DNA of 64,000 nucleotides from Astrocystis sublimbata (GCA_022453515.1 JAJNNY010000014.1:186001-250000); one strand, 5' to 3'; shown: positions 46,288-58,224, numbered from the stretch's first letter. Program-made: numbers and translations. Notes: generated from the sequence alone by a model not told the origin.

Positions 46288-48812
46288 GTTGGGGTATCTG
46301 CGCGCGCGTTGGAAACTGAGAGGTTGCTTTGCAACATATTCGACTATGCAGCCAAGGCCCCTATCATACTCTAAATGCTTGTCAAATTGACATCTTCCAA
46401 TCATCGTCAGCTCGGTCAATATTCCCGCAGGGGGGGAGGCGTCAGCTTCAAAACCTATCGGCTAGCGAGGCCATGAGACTGCTTGTTGGGCCGAAAGTAC
46501 CGGACGGTTCGAGACGGAGTTTATGCCGTCAGCAGCGGATATGTTGGGTGAGCCTATCACTCTTGCAGCTGTGTCTGCAGATGCAGTGGCGGAGTAGGCG
46601 GGGCCGCCCTACCGACCTCATCCTGGAGGGCGGAATTCCAGGAGCTTCCCAGCGTCTGCTCACCTCTCTCGAACTGCTTGGGAATAAGCCAGACCGATAC
46701 ATTTCCAAGGACACGTACATAATATATTATTCATCACCGTAACCGCCGTGGCGAACTCAGACGTGGAGTTGGGACCACGACGCTCAGACTTCAGCTATGG
46801 GTCTCACTCACACCTGCCCGACCAGCGACAGCACTGACTCTACGTCTCTCGTTGAACCTGGGAAGCACAGGCATACAAGCGACATATTTGCCGCAGAGGC
46901 AAAGTCTCACGTCACTTTTAATAATTGTCTAATTTGCAATGCAAGATCAATGTCAGTTGGCCATGATCAGAAGGTTCCAACAGCGAGCATTATAACTCTC
47001 ATTATTATTGCTGGCCACTTGATACCCCAGACTCCCAAGACCTCTCGTGATGGTAACTACAGTACAACTTGGTGTCGGGAGTGCATCAGTCCTTATGCAC
47101 CCTGGTCCTGGTGAGCAGGGGGGCCGCTGCTGCATATTGGCACGACGTGGTCCTAAACGTGGTCGGCAAAACCTGACGACATTCATACTCCACTCCACAT
47201 GAGATGGCCCGCGTCAAACCACTCAGTGGGAAAGTCCTGTCGCTTTGGTTGCCAACAGTTAGTCCACGATGCTCGTACATCGTTCGATTATGAAGGAGGC
47301 CTGCATTCGAATGCATACCGAGCAATGCGCACCGCAACAGAGGGTCTTGCTCTCCTGCACGTCTGACGCCTCAGATCTGACTGGCAGCAAAGCCACACGC
47401 AACGGTCAACTTGCACAACATTTGAACTATGAGCATTTTGGGAACATAGTGGAAGCGCTACACGACCTTAGCTGGATGCTGGGTCCTTTTAGGTAAGTGA
47501 ACGCGACCGTGGTCCGCGTGAGATTAGTAGAGATCGCTCATTCGCCGACGTTCAACGGTACGGCTCGCGCATTACTGTTGGGTTAATCCTGGAATCTACA
47601 CTCCATTCGCTAGCCTCCTGCAAGATGGGCTCAGGCACAGGATCTGCCCAAAATCTGGTTTCGGAAAGATCTGTCGACAGGCGGGTATTTAGCCGAAAAT
47701 CCAATCACAGGCCAAGGTGCAGAAGAGTCAGGGGTGGTTGCGCTTTGATACTTGGACTTGTCATTCATACTTGATATTGCAACGGTCACAACTCATAAGT
47801 GGGTTCCAAACTCTCCAACCACGTCCCGCGCGGGTTGACCCAGAGAAACCAGACAATCTAACTGGGCAGGTCTTAGCTGAACGAGGCACTTACCGTGAGG
47901 CGGCCCAGTTGCAACTTTCAAAGGTATCCTACCACAACGGCCAAGTTTGCAAGCTGATGTATAACGATTAGTCCTGGCTCATAACAACCGATCAACTACA
48001 CGCTGGGGTCATACCACTCTCATGACATACTTACAAGCTGAGAGATTAGCCGGCAGCTGCTATTAGTAGGACAGTTACTGCAGCCTCCGACGTCATCGAA
48101 TCCAAACGGACTTTCCCTCTCTTTGCACAAATTGCGAAGTGGTCAGGGTACCAACTCATCGGTTGATTACCCGGCTCGCCTGGAGACTCAACCCTGTTGA
48201 CGATAGCCAGTCAGAGTTCGTGCTACCTCCCTGTCAAAGTCTGAACGATGACTTCCCACAGGCTACACTAAGACCGATGCCGCGGGCAAGGTTTGTGATC
48301 GACGATCGCTGCCTTCTTCGATGTTGAGGGGAAAAGTTTGTGGCCAGGGCAAATTGGAGAAGTGACAACTTGCGGCCTCAACCCGAGCACAACTCGCTTG
48401 ATGACGATCCATTTCTGTTTTGAGGCATCGACGCATAATGAATCCGGGAGCAGGGAACTTGAGAATGATATCGGGCTCCTCGAAGTATTACGATGCTCTA
48501 TTATCAGCGTCAACATGGTACGTTGCATCGTGAGATGGCAAAGTTGACCGCTCAGGGGGCAATACCTTGATTCCAAGGTTTGACTTTAGCGAACGACAAC
48601 TACGCCGGGACCAAGGGGGTGGCGACGGTTGTGATGGGAGCTCAGGAGAGAAAGATTTGAATATAAATATCTGGTCTTTCCACCTCGTCAAAGTCTCAAT
48701 CCTCATCACTCAACAACCAAACACAGCAACCACTAGCTACCACACCTTCACTTCAGCACTTTTGCAAATTCCCCAACAAACGAACATCAAAGTTCCAATC
48801 ACTACAATCAAA
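46288..48812. other. Gene-poor stretch before the hydrophobin
   Basis: 2.5 kb. Short open frames without motifs on both strands; nothing I can support as a gene. It ends with the hydrophobin promoter. Confidence 0.5.
48662..48668 (+). promoter_or_regulatory. Candidate TATA box of the hydrophobin
   Basis: TATAAAT 145 bases before the hydrophobin ATG, followed by a CA-rich leader typical of highly expressed fungal genes. Confidence 0.6.
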
Positions 48813-49260
48813 ATGCAGTTCTCCACCGTCTTCGTCGCCCTCTTCGCCTCCATCGCCATGGCCGGCCCCGTCCAGCAGACTGCCACTGCTGAGGTTTACA
48901 ACACCGACGGCTCCTACGCTGCCTGCAGCGGTCTCTACAGCACCCTCCAGTGCTGCGCTACCGATGTTCTCGGAGTCGCTGACCTCGACTGCGCTACTCG
49001 TACGTGAACACTTTCCAACTCTGGATGAGATCCCACAAAGGCCTCTACTAACCTACATCTCACAGCCGGTGGCGTCCCCAGCAGCCCCAAGGACTTCCAG
49101 GGCATCTGCGCCAAGGGTGGCCAGCGCGCCCGCTGCTGCGTTCTCCCCATCGTAAGTTACACTCACAGCCTAATCAACACATTCAACGTAAGTGATTCTA
49201 ACATACAATGCCTTCTAGCTCGGCCAGGACGTCCTCTGCCAGACCCCTCTCGGTCTCTAA
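48813..49260 (+). CDS. Class II hydrophobin
   Basis: Exons 48813-48999, 49066-49151 and 49219-49260 (104 aa). The signal peptide ends near AMA/GPV at residue 17. Eight Cys stand at 38, 47, 48, 60, 77, 86, 87 and 98, giving C-x8-CC-x11-C-x16-C-x8-CC-x10-C, the exact class II spacing. The intron positions inside the Cys frame are typical for the family. Class II hydrophobins are secreted and self-assemble at air-water or host surfaces, lowering surface tension and coating hyphae and spores. A TATA box and CA-rich leader suggest strong expression. The gene stands alone in a sparse region. Confidence 0.96.
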
Positions 49261-50570
49261 GCGCCCGGCCACATGGCTTCCATCCTCCGCTTTCCCGCTC
49301 TCGGGTAGTCGCAGCATGGTTTTTAGGGAATTGTCACTCCTTTAATGCCTTTAATGAGATAGATCGACGAAGATGATTGGGGGATTGGTTTTTTGGTTAT
49401 GAATGATGAATGGGGAGCGATTAGCGCAGTAGTGTTGGTCACTGTGTAGCCACTCCTTTAATTGTTAATCTTTTGAAAACCCTACTATATGAGTCTTTGC
49501 CGAATGTGATAAAATTTGTGCTTGAGCCCAACCCCCTTTTCCCACTAGTCTTTCCGATTCGAAAGTGGCAGGAATAGCCTGGTGATCGACTTCTGAGATA
49601 CATCCATGTGCTCGCTCACCCGTAGTTCCACCTTGGCTTTTTCTCCTACGAACTCAGATCTTCAAACACCCAGGTTGGCGTCCTCGGCGTCTGGGCTTCG
49701 AAGTCGGACGGTCGTCAGAATCCCTCGACAGTTTAGGCGTCTATGTTACAGGCCTAAGTCATAGTATTACGAAATGGGAACTCGAGTAGCACTGAAGGCG
49801 CTCTACAAGCTTTTCCTGGGGTCAGAGCGTCTCCGGCGTCCCATGTGGTTCTGCAGTTGACCTTGAGCCTCGAACACCTGTTTGTCGCGCGCGAGTATGC
49901 CCGATGACGTTGCCGGTTGCAAGGTCCACGATGTAAACAGATCGACGGGTGGTTCCGGATCCGGTGGCTAGCGCTGAGAATAGCCACCTTGGCCACGACT
50001 CTAGTCCGGTTCCTGGGTTCTTGGGGGCTTGGCTCAGATGTTGTGGGGTAGGCAGGTAATTCGGGAAGGCTAAATTACGTGAAACTTTGGTCGATGGGAG
50101 GGTTAATTTGCCCTTTCAATCTATCAATCTAGATTAAAATAAACCGTTGGCACGGTCTTGGTAACAAGGGCAGGCCCCGTCTCCCGGTACTTCCTTGCTT
50201 GGGCCCTGCTGGCGGCAAGGGTCCTGGGTCCTGCGCTGGAACTATTCCCTACCTACGCTGAGGCTTCACCGCTGAAAGTTGGTTTTTACGAAATACCGCT
50301 GCTTCGGTGACGGTTCGGAGGTAACTATCCTCTGTGCAAACAATCACGTGATGTTTTCGATAGTCCCGATGGGCCCTATGGCGCGTACTGTGTCTTCGCC
50401 AAGACCGAAATAGTCCTCAGCTTCTTAGTTCATACTGTAGAGTATACTTTGCCCGTTACCAATACCAGCACTAGGTGGTCACAGTGGAAAGACGAATGTG
50501 TAATTCACGTTCTGGATCATTCGATTCAATGAATAGTATCGCCACTATTCATTTCAGAAGCGAATAGGAA
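49261..50570. other. Intergenic with decayed open frame
   Basis: 1.3 kb. It includes the hydrophobin 3' UTR and a coding-like frame without a start codon on the minus strand (49822-50118), listed separately. Confidence 0.5.
49822..50118 (-). pseudogene. Possible protein-coding relic, no start codon
   Basis: On the minus strand one frame stays open for about 290 bases between a TGA near 50118 and a TGA at 49822, without any Met. It encodes coding-like sequence such as FPNYLPTPQHL, PRWLFSALATGSGTTRR and SVYIVDLATGNVIGHT. The last part resembles a beta-propeller blade in style. It could be a gene fragment or chance; the family is not identified. Confidence 0.3.
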
Positions 50571-51608
50571 ATGGCATACTCGTTGCCACAGCCGGCTATT
50601 GCCTTGCCTCCCTCCATCACTTTCGACTCGATCCACTTAGACACAAAGCCAACGGCATGCCTGGAGTGTTCGCAAGTACAGAGCGACGGCAAGTCGGCTT
50701 ATTCCGACATCCTTGTCGTGTTCCTCAACGGACTGATTGCTCCTCAGTCCTTTTGGCTACCCGTCATGGCCCTCGTCTTACGCCAGCTGAAGGCGAGTGG
50801 TCCTAGCTCCGAGAGTGGTGTGTCCCAACCTCAGATGCTCGCATATGACCGCTACGGCCAGGGGAGGACAATAGACCGCGACCCCGGCGATGAAGGTAAA
50901 GAGGAGGGCTACGGGCATGACACACTAGACGTTGTGCACGATTTGCATCAGCTCATCACTCAAGTCACCCGAGACTCGCTCGACTCGCATCCTCAACCCA
51001 AGCGAATCGTCTTTATCGCTAACTCAATCGGATGCGCAATAGCTCGCTTATACGCTCAGGAGCATCCCGGGACTGTGACTGCCATGTTGCTTCTGGATAG
51101 CATCATGGCGAACTCGGACTTTGTCAGCATCTTCCCTGATCCAGACAGCCCTGAGTTTGATGTCGGCTCGTTGCCGCCAGGCGTCACACCCGAGATGCTG
51201 TACGAGACGCGCACAAAGTTCCGCGAAATCTTCCACCCCAGCGTCAAGAACCCTGAGGGCTTGGATCGGCGCAGTTTGCCCAGCTTGCTGCCCGATGCAG
51301 ACAAGCCTCGCCTAGACCATGAGTTTGGTGGCACAGCGCCGTTAGTGACAGTGGTTGGTCACGACCCAGAGTGGTTTGCCGAGGAGAGCCTTCGGAGTGC
51401 GATGGAGACACCGACTGCCATCTCCATGAACTACACGAACCCCATCTGGCACCGGTACAACCAGGGTCTGACTAGATTGACAGCTTCAGATAAAGCATCT
51501 GGTCCGATAATAGCAAAGGAATGCGGCCACTTCATTCAGAAAGATGACCCGCCATTAGTAGCAGACCTGGTGTTCAAGATGCTGAAGAAGGTTGTGGAAA
51601 TTACATAA
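50571..51608 (+). CDS. Alpha/beta hydrolase, intracellular
   Basis: Single exon, 345 aa, no signal peptide. The fold blocks are ILVVFLNGLIAPQSFWLPV (oxyanion strand and loop, about 47-65), MLAYDRYGQGRT (89-100), the nucleophile elbow IANSIGCAIARLY with S152 (Asn in place of the usual first Gly), LLLDSIMAN, and a C-terminal KECGHFIQKDDP with H320. The acid is probably near D265 (GHDPEW). The substrate is unknown; such fungal hydrolases act on esters, lactones or epoxides. The non-standard elbow is tolerated in the family. Neighbours give no pathway hint. Confidence 0.88.
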   Translation: MAYSLPQPAIALPPSITFDSIHLDTKPTACLECSQVQSDGKSAYSDILVVFLNGLIAPQSFWLPVMALVLRQLKASGPSSESGVSQPQMLAYDRYGQGRTIDRDPGDEGKEEGYGHDTLDVVHDLHQLITQVTRDSLDSHPQPKRIVFIANSIGCAIARLYAQEHPGTVTAMLLLDSIMANSDFVSIFPDPDSPEFDVGSLPPGVTPEMLYETRTKFREIFHPSVKNPEGLDRRSLPSLLPDADKPRLDHEFGGTAPLVTVVGHDPEWFAEESLRSAMETPTAISMNYTNPIWHRYNQGLTRLTASDKASGPIIAKECGHFIQKDDPPLVADLVFKMLKKVVEIT

Positions 51609-52289
51609 AAAGAATGTACAGCTCTGCGGCAATTACGGGTATCCCACTGAGTGAAGCTGACACGGAATGGGGTCACGGCTGGAGGCAAGGGATGTCCGGT
51701 CCGCTGCAGCAACATTGCCATGCTGGACAATGACAGCCTCGCTTTTTCCCAGCTGTATTTCGGACGCCGCTGTATCTAGACACAAACTCTTAGTAGATGT
51801 GGCCGATGACGGGACGAAGGTCACACTATGACCGTTGACCACCGTTTTATGGATCTCAGCAACGGGCGCGTACATGACTAGTCACGATTTTGTGATACTC
51901 TCACTTTTCCAAAGGTCAATCATATCAAGCGCAGGAAATTCTATTCGATGAGGCCGGATGCTCGGTTCACACCGCGCTATTTCGCCGAAGTAATCAGCAG
52001 GTAGTATCGCCGAGGGAGTGTACCAGGTGGTTTATCTGAAATGATTTACCTTGCTTCGTGCAGTCTTGCACTCACACCCGTCGGCCTTAACTGATTATCA
52101 ATAGCTGTATTTAATAATGATTGACCCGGTCATTGTTTGCCCTAGATTAACACACCTGTATTGCCATTTCTGTTCAAGTTCTGCCCATAATAGCTCTGTT
52201 TTACGAGACTCTCTAAAGTTTCCTTTATTGCTACCCCAACAAGATTAACGAAACTATACTATTCGGACCATCCCTCAACACTTGCAAAG
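51609..52289. other. Intergenic, no supported gene
   Basis: About 0.7 kb, AT-rich towards its end. Nothing supported. Confidence 0.55.
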
Positions 52290-52499
52290 ATGCCTGATAC
52301 AGAGAAGTCGACGACTTTTACATCTACGTCTACGAACCACCCCACTCCCATAGCATTCACCACTATCCAGTACACAAATTACCAACTACCGGGGTTCGTG
52401 AACTTCGGTGCTGTGCAGTCCGGCAGCGTAGTGACGATGAGTGGAGTCCAATTCCAGAGACTCGAGAAGCCCGAAGAGACAGCCCAGAATCCGAAATGA
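52290..52499 (+). CDS. Small Thr-rich open frame, doubtful gene
   Basis: A 69-codon ATG frame (begins MPDTEKSTTF) rich in Thr and Ser, with no signal peptide and no motif. The A-rich sequence before the ATG resembles a leader, which is the only support. It could be a real small protein or the first exon of a gene I cannot complete. Confidence 0.25.
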   Translation: MPDTEKSTTFTSTSTNHPTPIAFTTIQYTNYQLPGFVNFGAVQSGSVVTMSGVQFQRLEKPEETAQNPK

Positions 52500-53797
52500 C
52501 AATCCTCGAAGCCGGTGGCAGAGATTAGCCCCGATGGGAAATGTTTTTCTAGTTGTCAAGGTTATCACACAACTGCGCAACGAGGATGGACCACACGCCC
52601 ACCGGATCAACTATAGTGTGAGTATGACGCATTCTTCCACATCACGACTGGAACTGAAAACCTGACAATGAGCTTAGGAGACCGGCTTCACATGTTATCT
52701 TCCGAGTTGCGGCAGGCATATGTGCAGGAGACGGGGATGACCGTTGATCACGATCAAGGCCACTTGTCGCAGAAAACATCAGACATGAGGAGCAGCCTAC
52801 ATGTCTATTAGGATTCTGATTCTCCTCGATGCGTTCTGTGTATTGTGAGATGGGATTGTGCAGGTCGTGACTACGTCTTATGCACTTGTATTTTTTGGCG
52901 GCCGTTTCTAGGCAAACTAAAGAAAGAAAGGTTCAATTGAATAAGAAATCAGTGTTTGAACTTTAGAGGACTTGAAACAGAAAAATAGGGATCGATACTT
53001 TCACTTCATCATTTTAATGCGTATATCGCCGAATCACAGACATCCCTGTCTCTGAGTAGAATAATAAGCTACTCTAATGAGGGAAATTGTTCACTAGCAG
53101 CTCATTCATTACATATTACATCTTGCCTAGATGTAACCAGCGAGTTTCAGACATTTAAAAAAAAAAAAAAACCAGATAAGGCACATCTGTTTCGAACGTG
53201 GTATGAACCCATTTGCATAGAAACTCTTTAGACAAAGCTAGTGTTGCAAGAGCTACGAATTCACCGCAATGCATGCAATTCACAAGCATTACATGTAGTG
53301 CTGACCAAATTATTAGGATACAGATGTAAACCAGATGATGAACTCAAATATGCTAAATTCAATCACATATCATATTCCCTTACGAAAGTCATTTTAGCCT
53401 ATGGCCACGGAGGCATGACTAGCTCTTAAGGAGGCTGGGGACAAATCGCTGAAGCGACTTGGCAATACCATGAGATTGAACAACTCAGGCTCGAAAAAGC
53501 AAGCATAAACATATGAACTTAACTGGACACAGAGGTGAAACTTCTTATTTGAAGGACAACAACAACCTGAAGTATAAATCATTCAGGTAGAACTCTAGAT
53601 CTAGGTACCGCCTTTACATCACTTGCTCGCATGGGTAAGTCTGGCATAGACTAGCACCTACAGCCTATAGCATATATGGGCGCCTAGCTTGGTATATATA
53701 GCCTACCCCTCACTCTAGGTTGCGGGCTAACTTCAAAACTTCAAAAATATCAGCGCGAGCTTTTTGTAAAGAAAATAGGCCAACGATGCAAAATATT

Positions 53798-53870
53798 GAT
53801 TTCGCCCGGACTTGAACCGGAGACCTTCAGTGTGTTAGACTGACGTGATAACCAACTACACCACGAAACC
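53798..53870 (-). tRNA. tRNA-Val (AAC)
   Basis: A 73-nt cloverleaf on the minus strand. The acceptor GGTTTCG pairs with CGAAATC, the anticodon stem TCAGT pairs with ACTGA around loop CTAACAC, and the T arm is TCCGG-TTCAAGT-CCGGG. The anticodon AAC is at 53836-53834. No intron; the 3' CCA is not encoded, as in eukaryotes. Confidence 0.95.
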
Positions 53871-56039
53871 CTTCCAAGCGATGGGTGCATCTCCATTATA
53901 ATGATTAGATGAACGTGCCTTATATATACAGTTTTGCAACAATTATCTCCATCGCTCTGGTTAACCACCCATAATGATCACGTATTCTACTGATACCTAT
54001 AGCACTTTATAGATAGACTTATATACTAGTGAGAACTGGCGCTTTTGTGTATAACTAATCACTCCCAGTCCTGTTTGTGTGATCCTGACCCGAGAGCTTC
54101 CCTCTCTGTCGATATAGCACAACGGTTCAGTCGTCATTGAAGCTGGCGGACTATGAAGAAGGGGAAATAGAAACAGCGAAATGTCATACTCTGATCTCTT
54201 CCTATTGCGTCCTCGCGAGCCGGGGCTGCTAATGGCCATCATCAAACTCTTGATTTATAGGTGCCTTAGGTGTGACAGGATCACAAGAGATGGTGTTCGA
54301 AGGATTAACACAACCTTAGATTGCTTAGGGATGCCTGGACTTCGCTTCAATACCGGGCAGTACTTCTCATCCGTCACTCGCTGTTTTCGGGATTAGGTTT
54401 TCATTGTCAACCTGAACAATAACATTGATAAGATGCCCGACGTATTCGAAAATGTCCTCTAGTGTTCGGCTGCCGTAGTAATCGCGATTGTGTCGTTAGA
54501 ATTGCTCGCAATCGTGGCAGAACGGCATAGGTCATGTTGCTCTAGGTCAGGATCTGTGAATCGTAAACTTCAATGGCATTCTACTTGCAAGCAAAGTCAA
54601 AGAAAGGAGTTACGCTTTTTTCAAAACAATATCAACTCCGATTGCTGCCCGAATTGTTCTTCAAGAGTGATAATGCCTCTTGAGGCTGCATGTCACCAAG
54701 CCGTCTCAGGCCTGCCAACGAACACTACAGCTCGCTCCTCTTATGTTTCGGCTAGGTAGAAATTTTCTTTTGCGAAGATACTTGAGAGCTTGGCTAATGG
54801 TCGGGTGTCGGCAGAAGACAATGTTCTCAATGACAGAGTCCCTAGATATAGCGAGTAGCATCCTTGGGTATGCTATGGCAATGGCTGTCCAGTATGTTAA
54901 GGCACTTCCGTAGCCTGTACCCCTGGTATTTCAACCACCCTTTCACATCTAAATTCCACACCTTGCGAAAGGCACAATATAAATTGACAAGACGTAGACA
55001 ACATAATAGGGTGTCTTTAGAGATAATCACTTCTGGACTCTCCATACCTCGGAGTGTCTTACGCGTCAGCGGCCTTACTCTTTTCTTTCCATCTACAATC
55101 CCGCGTCAACCTACGATGGGAATCCAATACAGACATAGCGACCTCGAACTATGATAAAAGCAATCAGTTCAACTCGTCATCGATATTCCGGATTCAGGTG
55201 ATACCAGCTAATTAGTATATTTTTCAATCTAAGAGTCGACTCATTCATCGCATTTCCAAGGCGCTGGATCCCAGCCTCATTGGGCCTTGAATCTATCGCT
55301 GCGTAGTATCAATTCCACCTCCTGGAAGTGTCTAAGCGAGATGTGTGCTCAAAGCGAAGTATGTGTCACAAATACGACTCAGAAATGGATGCAGTGAATC
55401 GGGCAACAAAGGTCAGCAATATAAACCGGCATTTGATCCTCCATTCACTCGATTCAGAATTGCTTTTGATGTGTAGAAGCAAGAAGCGTGCTAGAGCTTG
55501 CATTAGGCGAAACGGCAGCCGTGTTAGTGAATCGTGAGCCCAGCATGGAATCTTTATCTCGTCGTAGGGGGGACCTGGTCGTAACGTGGCTTGCTGCTAC
55601 ATGGGGGTGTCTGATTGGTGAGACACAGATCCACGGATGTCGGTGGGTGACCGGTAGTTGGTCTTAGCGGCTGGGCACGAGTGACTCGAATTGCCTGTTG
55701 CGGCGGCCGGTCGTTGCTCATTGGCGGACATGGTGGCAGCTGCACTTGCACATGTACTGCTGCACCGAAGCAGGACGGAGCCACATGTGCTCTTGTAGGA
55801 GATTGATAGATATCACGGCATACGTCATGAGTTCAAAGTTACCACCATGGTGATAGTGGTAGTGGTAGTGGTGGTGTTTACTCTAGACTCGGCCGACTTC
55901 AATGTTCTTCATTGTGCTCCTAGGTATGTGTAGTGAATGTTGGCACCTTTCATTACCTACCTTACCTAGATAGTCACTCCCCCCCATCTTTCCAGCATGC
56001 CGGATGCTCTTCATTAACTTACCTACCTACCTGCCTACT

Positions 56040-56045
56040 TATATA
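56040..56045 (+). promoter_or_regulatory. Candidate TATA box
   Basis: TATATA about 116 bases before the ATG of the small secreted protein gene. Confidence 0.45.
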
Positions 56046-56155
56046 CCCCCAGCCAACACCACGAGATCCATATTTCAACCTGATTTCTTGAGTAACAGCC
56101 ATCAACATCTTCCACTGAGGCCAAAACCCTGGTCTGTACTTTCTTACAGATCAAG

Positions 56156-56623
56156 ATGCAGTTCTCAATCCTCACAATGGCGACTCTTGTCGGAGCAGTC
56201 TCAGCACTAACACCTGACTCGCTTCCCGAGTCCAAGCCCATGATCACAACGGCACCCAAACCCAACAATGTCGCCGCTGCCATGGCTTCTACCAGCAACA
56301 CTGCGACGTGCTCGACTAACTGTATTGCTTCTTACGTCGAGTGCAATGGCAGTTTAACTTTCTCTTACCTGTACTACTCTCTCTTTCCCACACATTTCTC
56401 ACAACATCCATCGCTGACTCGTTTCCCTAGTTGCTATACACCTCCTCCATGTGGAACGCAAACTTGGCCCGATCCTCCGACTTGTCCGCCCCCCAATACT
56501 TCGACCACGGCAACTCCGACCTCTTCTACGAGTTTCATGACGGTCACAGTCTCGGGAACAGATACTACTTCAACACCTACCAAGTCGGCTGTGCCCACTG
56601 AAACTTACAAGGTCTTGCTCTGA
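56156..56623 (+). CDS. Small secreted Cys-containing protein
   Basis: Likely exons 56156-56370 and 56431-56623 (135 aa), with a 60-nt intron: gtacta donor, gctgac branch, cctag acceptor. If unspliced the frame stays open and gives 155 aa. The signal peptide ends near VSA/LTPD at residue 18. The mature part has six Cys (TCSTNC, VEC, then CYTPPPC and PTC) and a Thr/Ser-rich tail that could be O-glycosylated. No family is recognised. Secreted, small, with an even Cys count and lying in a gene-poor stretch: features of an effector or cell-wall protein, but this is inference. Confidence 0.66.
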   Translation: MQFSILTMATLVGAVSALTPDSLPESKPMITTAPKPNNVAAAMASTSNTATCSTNCIASYVECNGSLTFSYLYYSLFPTHFSQHPSLTRFPSCYTPPPCGTQTWPDPPTCPPPNTSTTATPTSSTSFMTVTVSGTDTTSTPTKSAVPTETYKVLL

Positions 56624-57762
56624 AGCTTCCCTGCTTGCCGTCAATACTGCCGGAACTTCGGGCGCGATTTAGAGCGATGTCGAGATTTTCTCCAGTTGCT
56701 CGTATCGGGGATCAGCTGTATTACAGGGATCTCCTGGAGAGAAATATCTGGGATGTAATGATGATGTGAAGATACCCCTCTGCTTTAGCAGATATAACCT
56801 AGATAGCGCTGTGCGCAGCAGACTACCTAGGTAAGTAATCAACAGATACGCAACGTATCAACTCTTCATACGACCTGGTGATATTGTGGTGAGATGTGAA
56901 CGTGTGCGCTAAGTATATCATGTTACATTTGGTGAGAATGGCAAATGTATGTCTTTTGTAGGTCGCTCTACTAATAACATGATGTTGATCTCGCTGGAAA
57001 GACCAGCCACAAAGTGTTGGGGATGTCTAGCTTATATGCAAGGTTCCTCTTAAACGTCAGACCAGGCCAGTAGAATCATGGAAATGTTCGTACTTTCTAT
57101 TTCACCTAATAACCCAAGAGCGTTTGCGATATATCGCGTCCCGATTCATGATAAGGAACGATCTACCTGAAAATCTACCTTTTCAGTTCAAAGGGTACCG
57201 TGGTGATGGTCTCGACCGACGATCAGGATTCGCATGACATGTGCTAGTGATCACTTTTCCCCTTTTGGTAGGTTGGCCCAACTTTTCCCCGGATTGGAAG
57301 GACCCATCGGAGGCCCCGCCCGATGCTGAGTGTAGCTACTTCTCAGTACTTCCACACACTCAACGCTGACTGGCTATATGAAGTACTCCAACGGTACTCG
57401 CATTGGACAATGGTGGGTCGATGCCTCATGCTGTCATCAAATCGGCCAGTGTTTCAATGCACATCTCCAGCCGAGCCAGCCAAGGCCCAACTGTCTTGGT
57501 CCCTAATCTCGAACCCTTTCTCGACTCAATCCATTCATTACCAACTCTTAATACAATCCAAGAACCAGCAGATCTTATTTCAAGGTAAGAATAAATGTCC
57601 CCATCTTCTGGATGATCACCTCAAAGTTAGCACTAGTCCACCACGCGCAGCAACTTACCGAGACGTCGCAGTATTCAACCGCAACATATTTCCACTGCTG
57701 CCTGCAGCGTCGATCCACCGAACGAAACAACACATCAACCGACAACCATCAACACCAACAAT
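56624..57762. other. Intergenic, no supported gene
   Basis: About 1.1 kb. The open frame at 57323-57775 overlaps the leader of the next gene and lacks motifs. Confidence 0.55.
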
Positions 57763-58224
57763 ATGCGTTTCCTGACCATCGCCGCCACCGCCCTGGCTGT
57801 CGCGCAAGGCGCCTTTGCTGTCGAGGCCCAGAAGGCCATCATTATGAGCTTTCCTCAGTCGACACCCGACGATGTTATTAGTCGCGCGATGGATGATATC
57901 CGCAAGGCTGGCGGAACCATAACACACGAATACAAGCTGCTCAAGTACGACACTCCTACCTCTCTCCCTTAGGAAACTTCCGCTATTGCCTTGCCATACA
58001 CGATTGGTGGAAATCTACATTTTCCCAGTTGCGCAAGGCGCACAGATGAGGCCCAAGGCAGGCTGCTTCGATTATACCACCCGATTACTAACGTTCGAAA
58101 TAGGGGCTTTGCGGCAAAGGCACCGCAGAAGATTATCGAGACCGTCACTGCATGGAGCACCGAGTACAAGGCCACTATCGAGGAGGACCAGATCGTTGAG
58201 ATCTCCAACCCTACCACCAACTAA
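57763..58224 (+). CDS. Secreted I9-type proteinase inhibitor
   Basis: Exons 57763-57944 and 58104-58224 (100 aa), joined by a 159-nt phase 2 intron. The signal peptide ends near AFA/VEAQ. The mature part is a single inhibitor_I9 (subtilisin-propeptide-like) domain: AIIMSFPQSTPDDVISRAM, AGGTITHEYKLLKGFAAKAP, then ATIEEDQIVEI. The yeast relative Pbi2 (IB2) inhibits vacuolar proteinase B and has no signal peptide; here the leader suggests export or entry to the secretory path. The splice joins KLLK to GFAAKAP, the most conserved spot of the family, which confirms it. A role in controlling secreted subtilisins is inferred. Confidence 0.88.

Larger units (their letters stand above)
52500..56155. 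other. Gene-poor, partly AT-rich stretch with one tRNA
   Basis: 3.6 kb. Apart from tRNA-Val at 53798-53870 I see no intact gene. A 15-A run lies at 53157-53171. From about 53.9 to 55.5 kb the minus strand holds interrupted open frames. Near 55850-55876 there is a GTG/GTA trinucleotide run, and TACC tetranucleotides lie just before 56040. Confidence 0.5.

Noticed and set aside
53157..53171. 15-A run as a possible retroposon tail
   Set aside because: No coding or RNA-derived sequence in front of it and no target-site duplication seen.
57323..57775. 150-codon frame running into the I9 inhibitor start
   Set aside because: No motif; overlaps the leader and first codons of the well-supported inhibitor gene in another frame.
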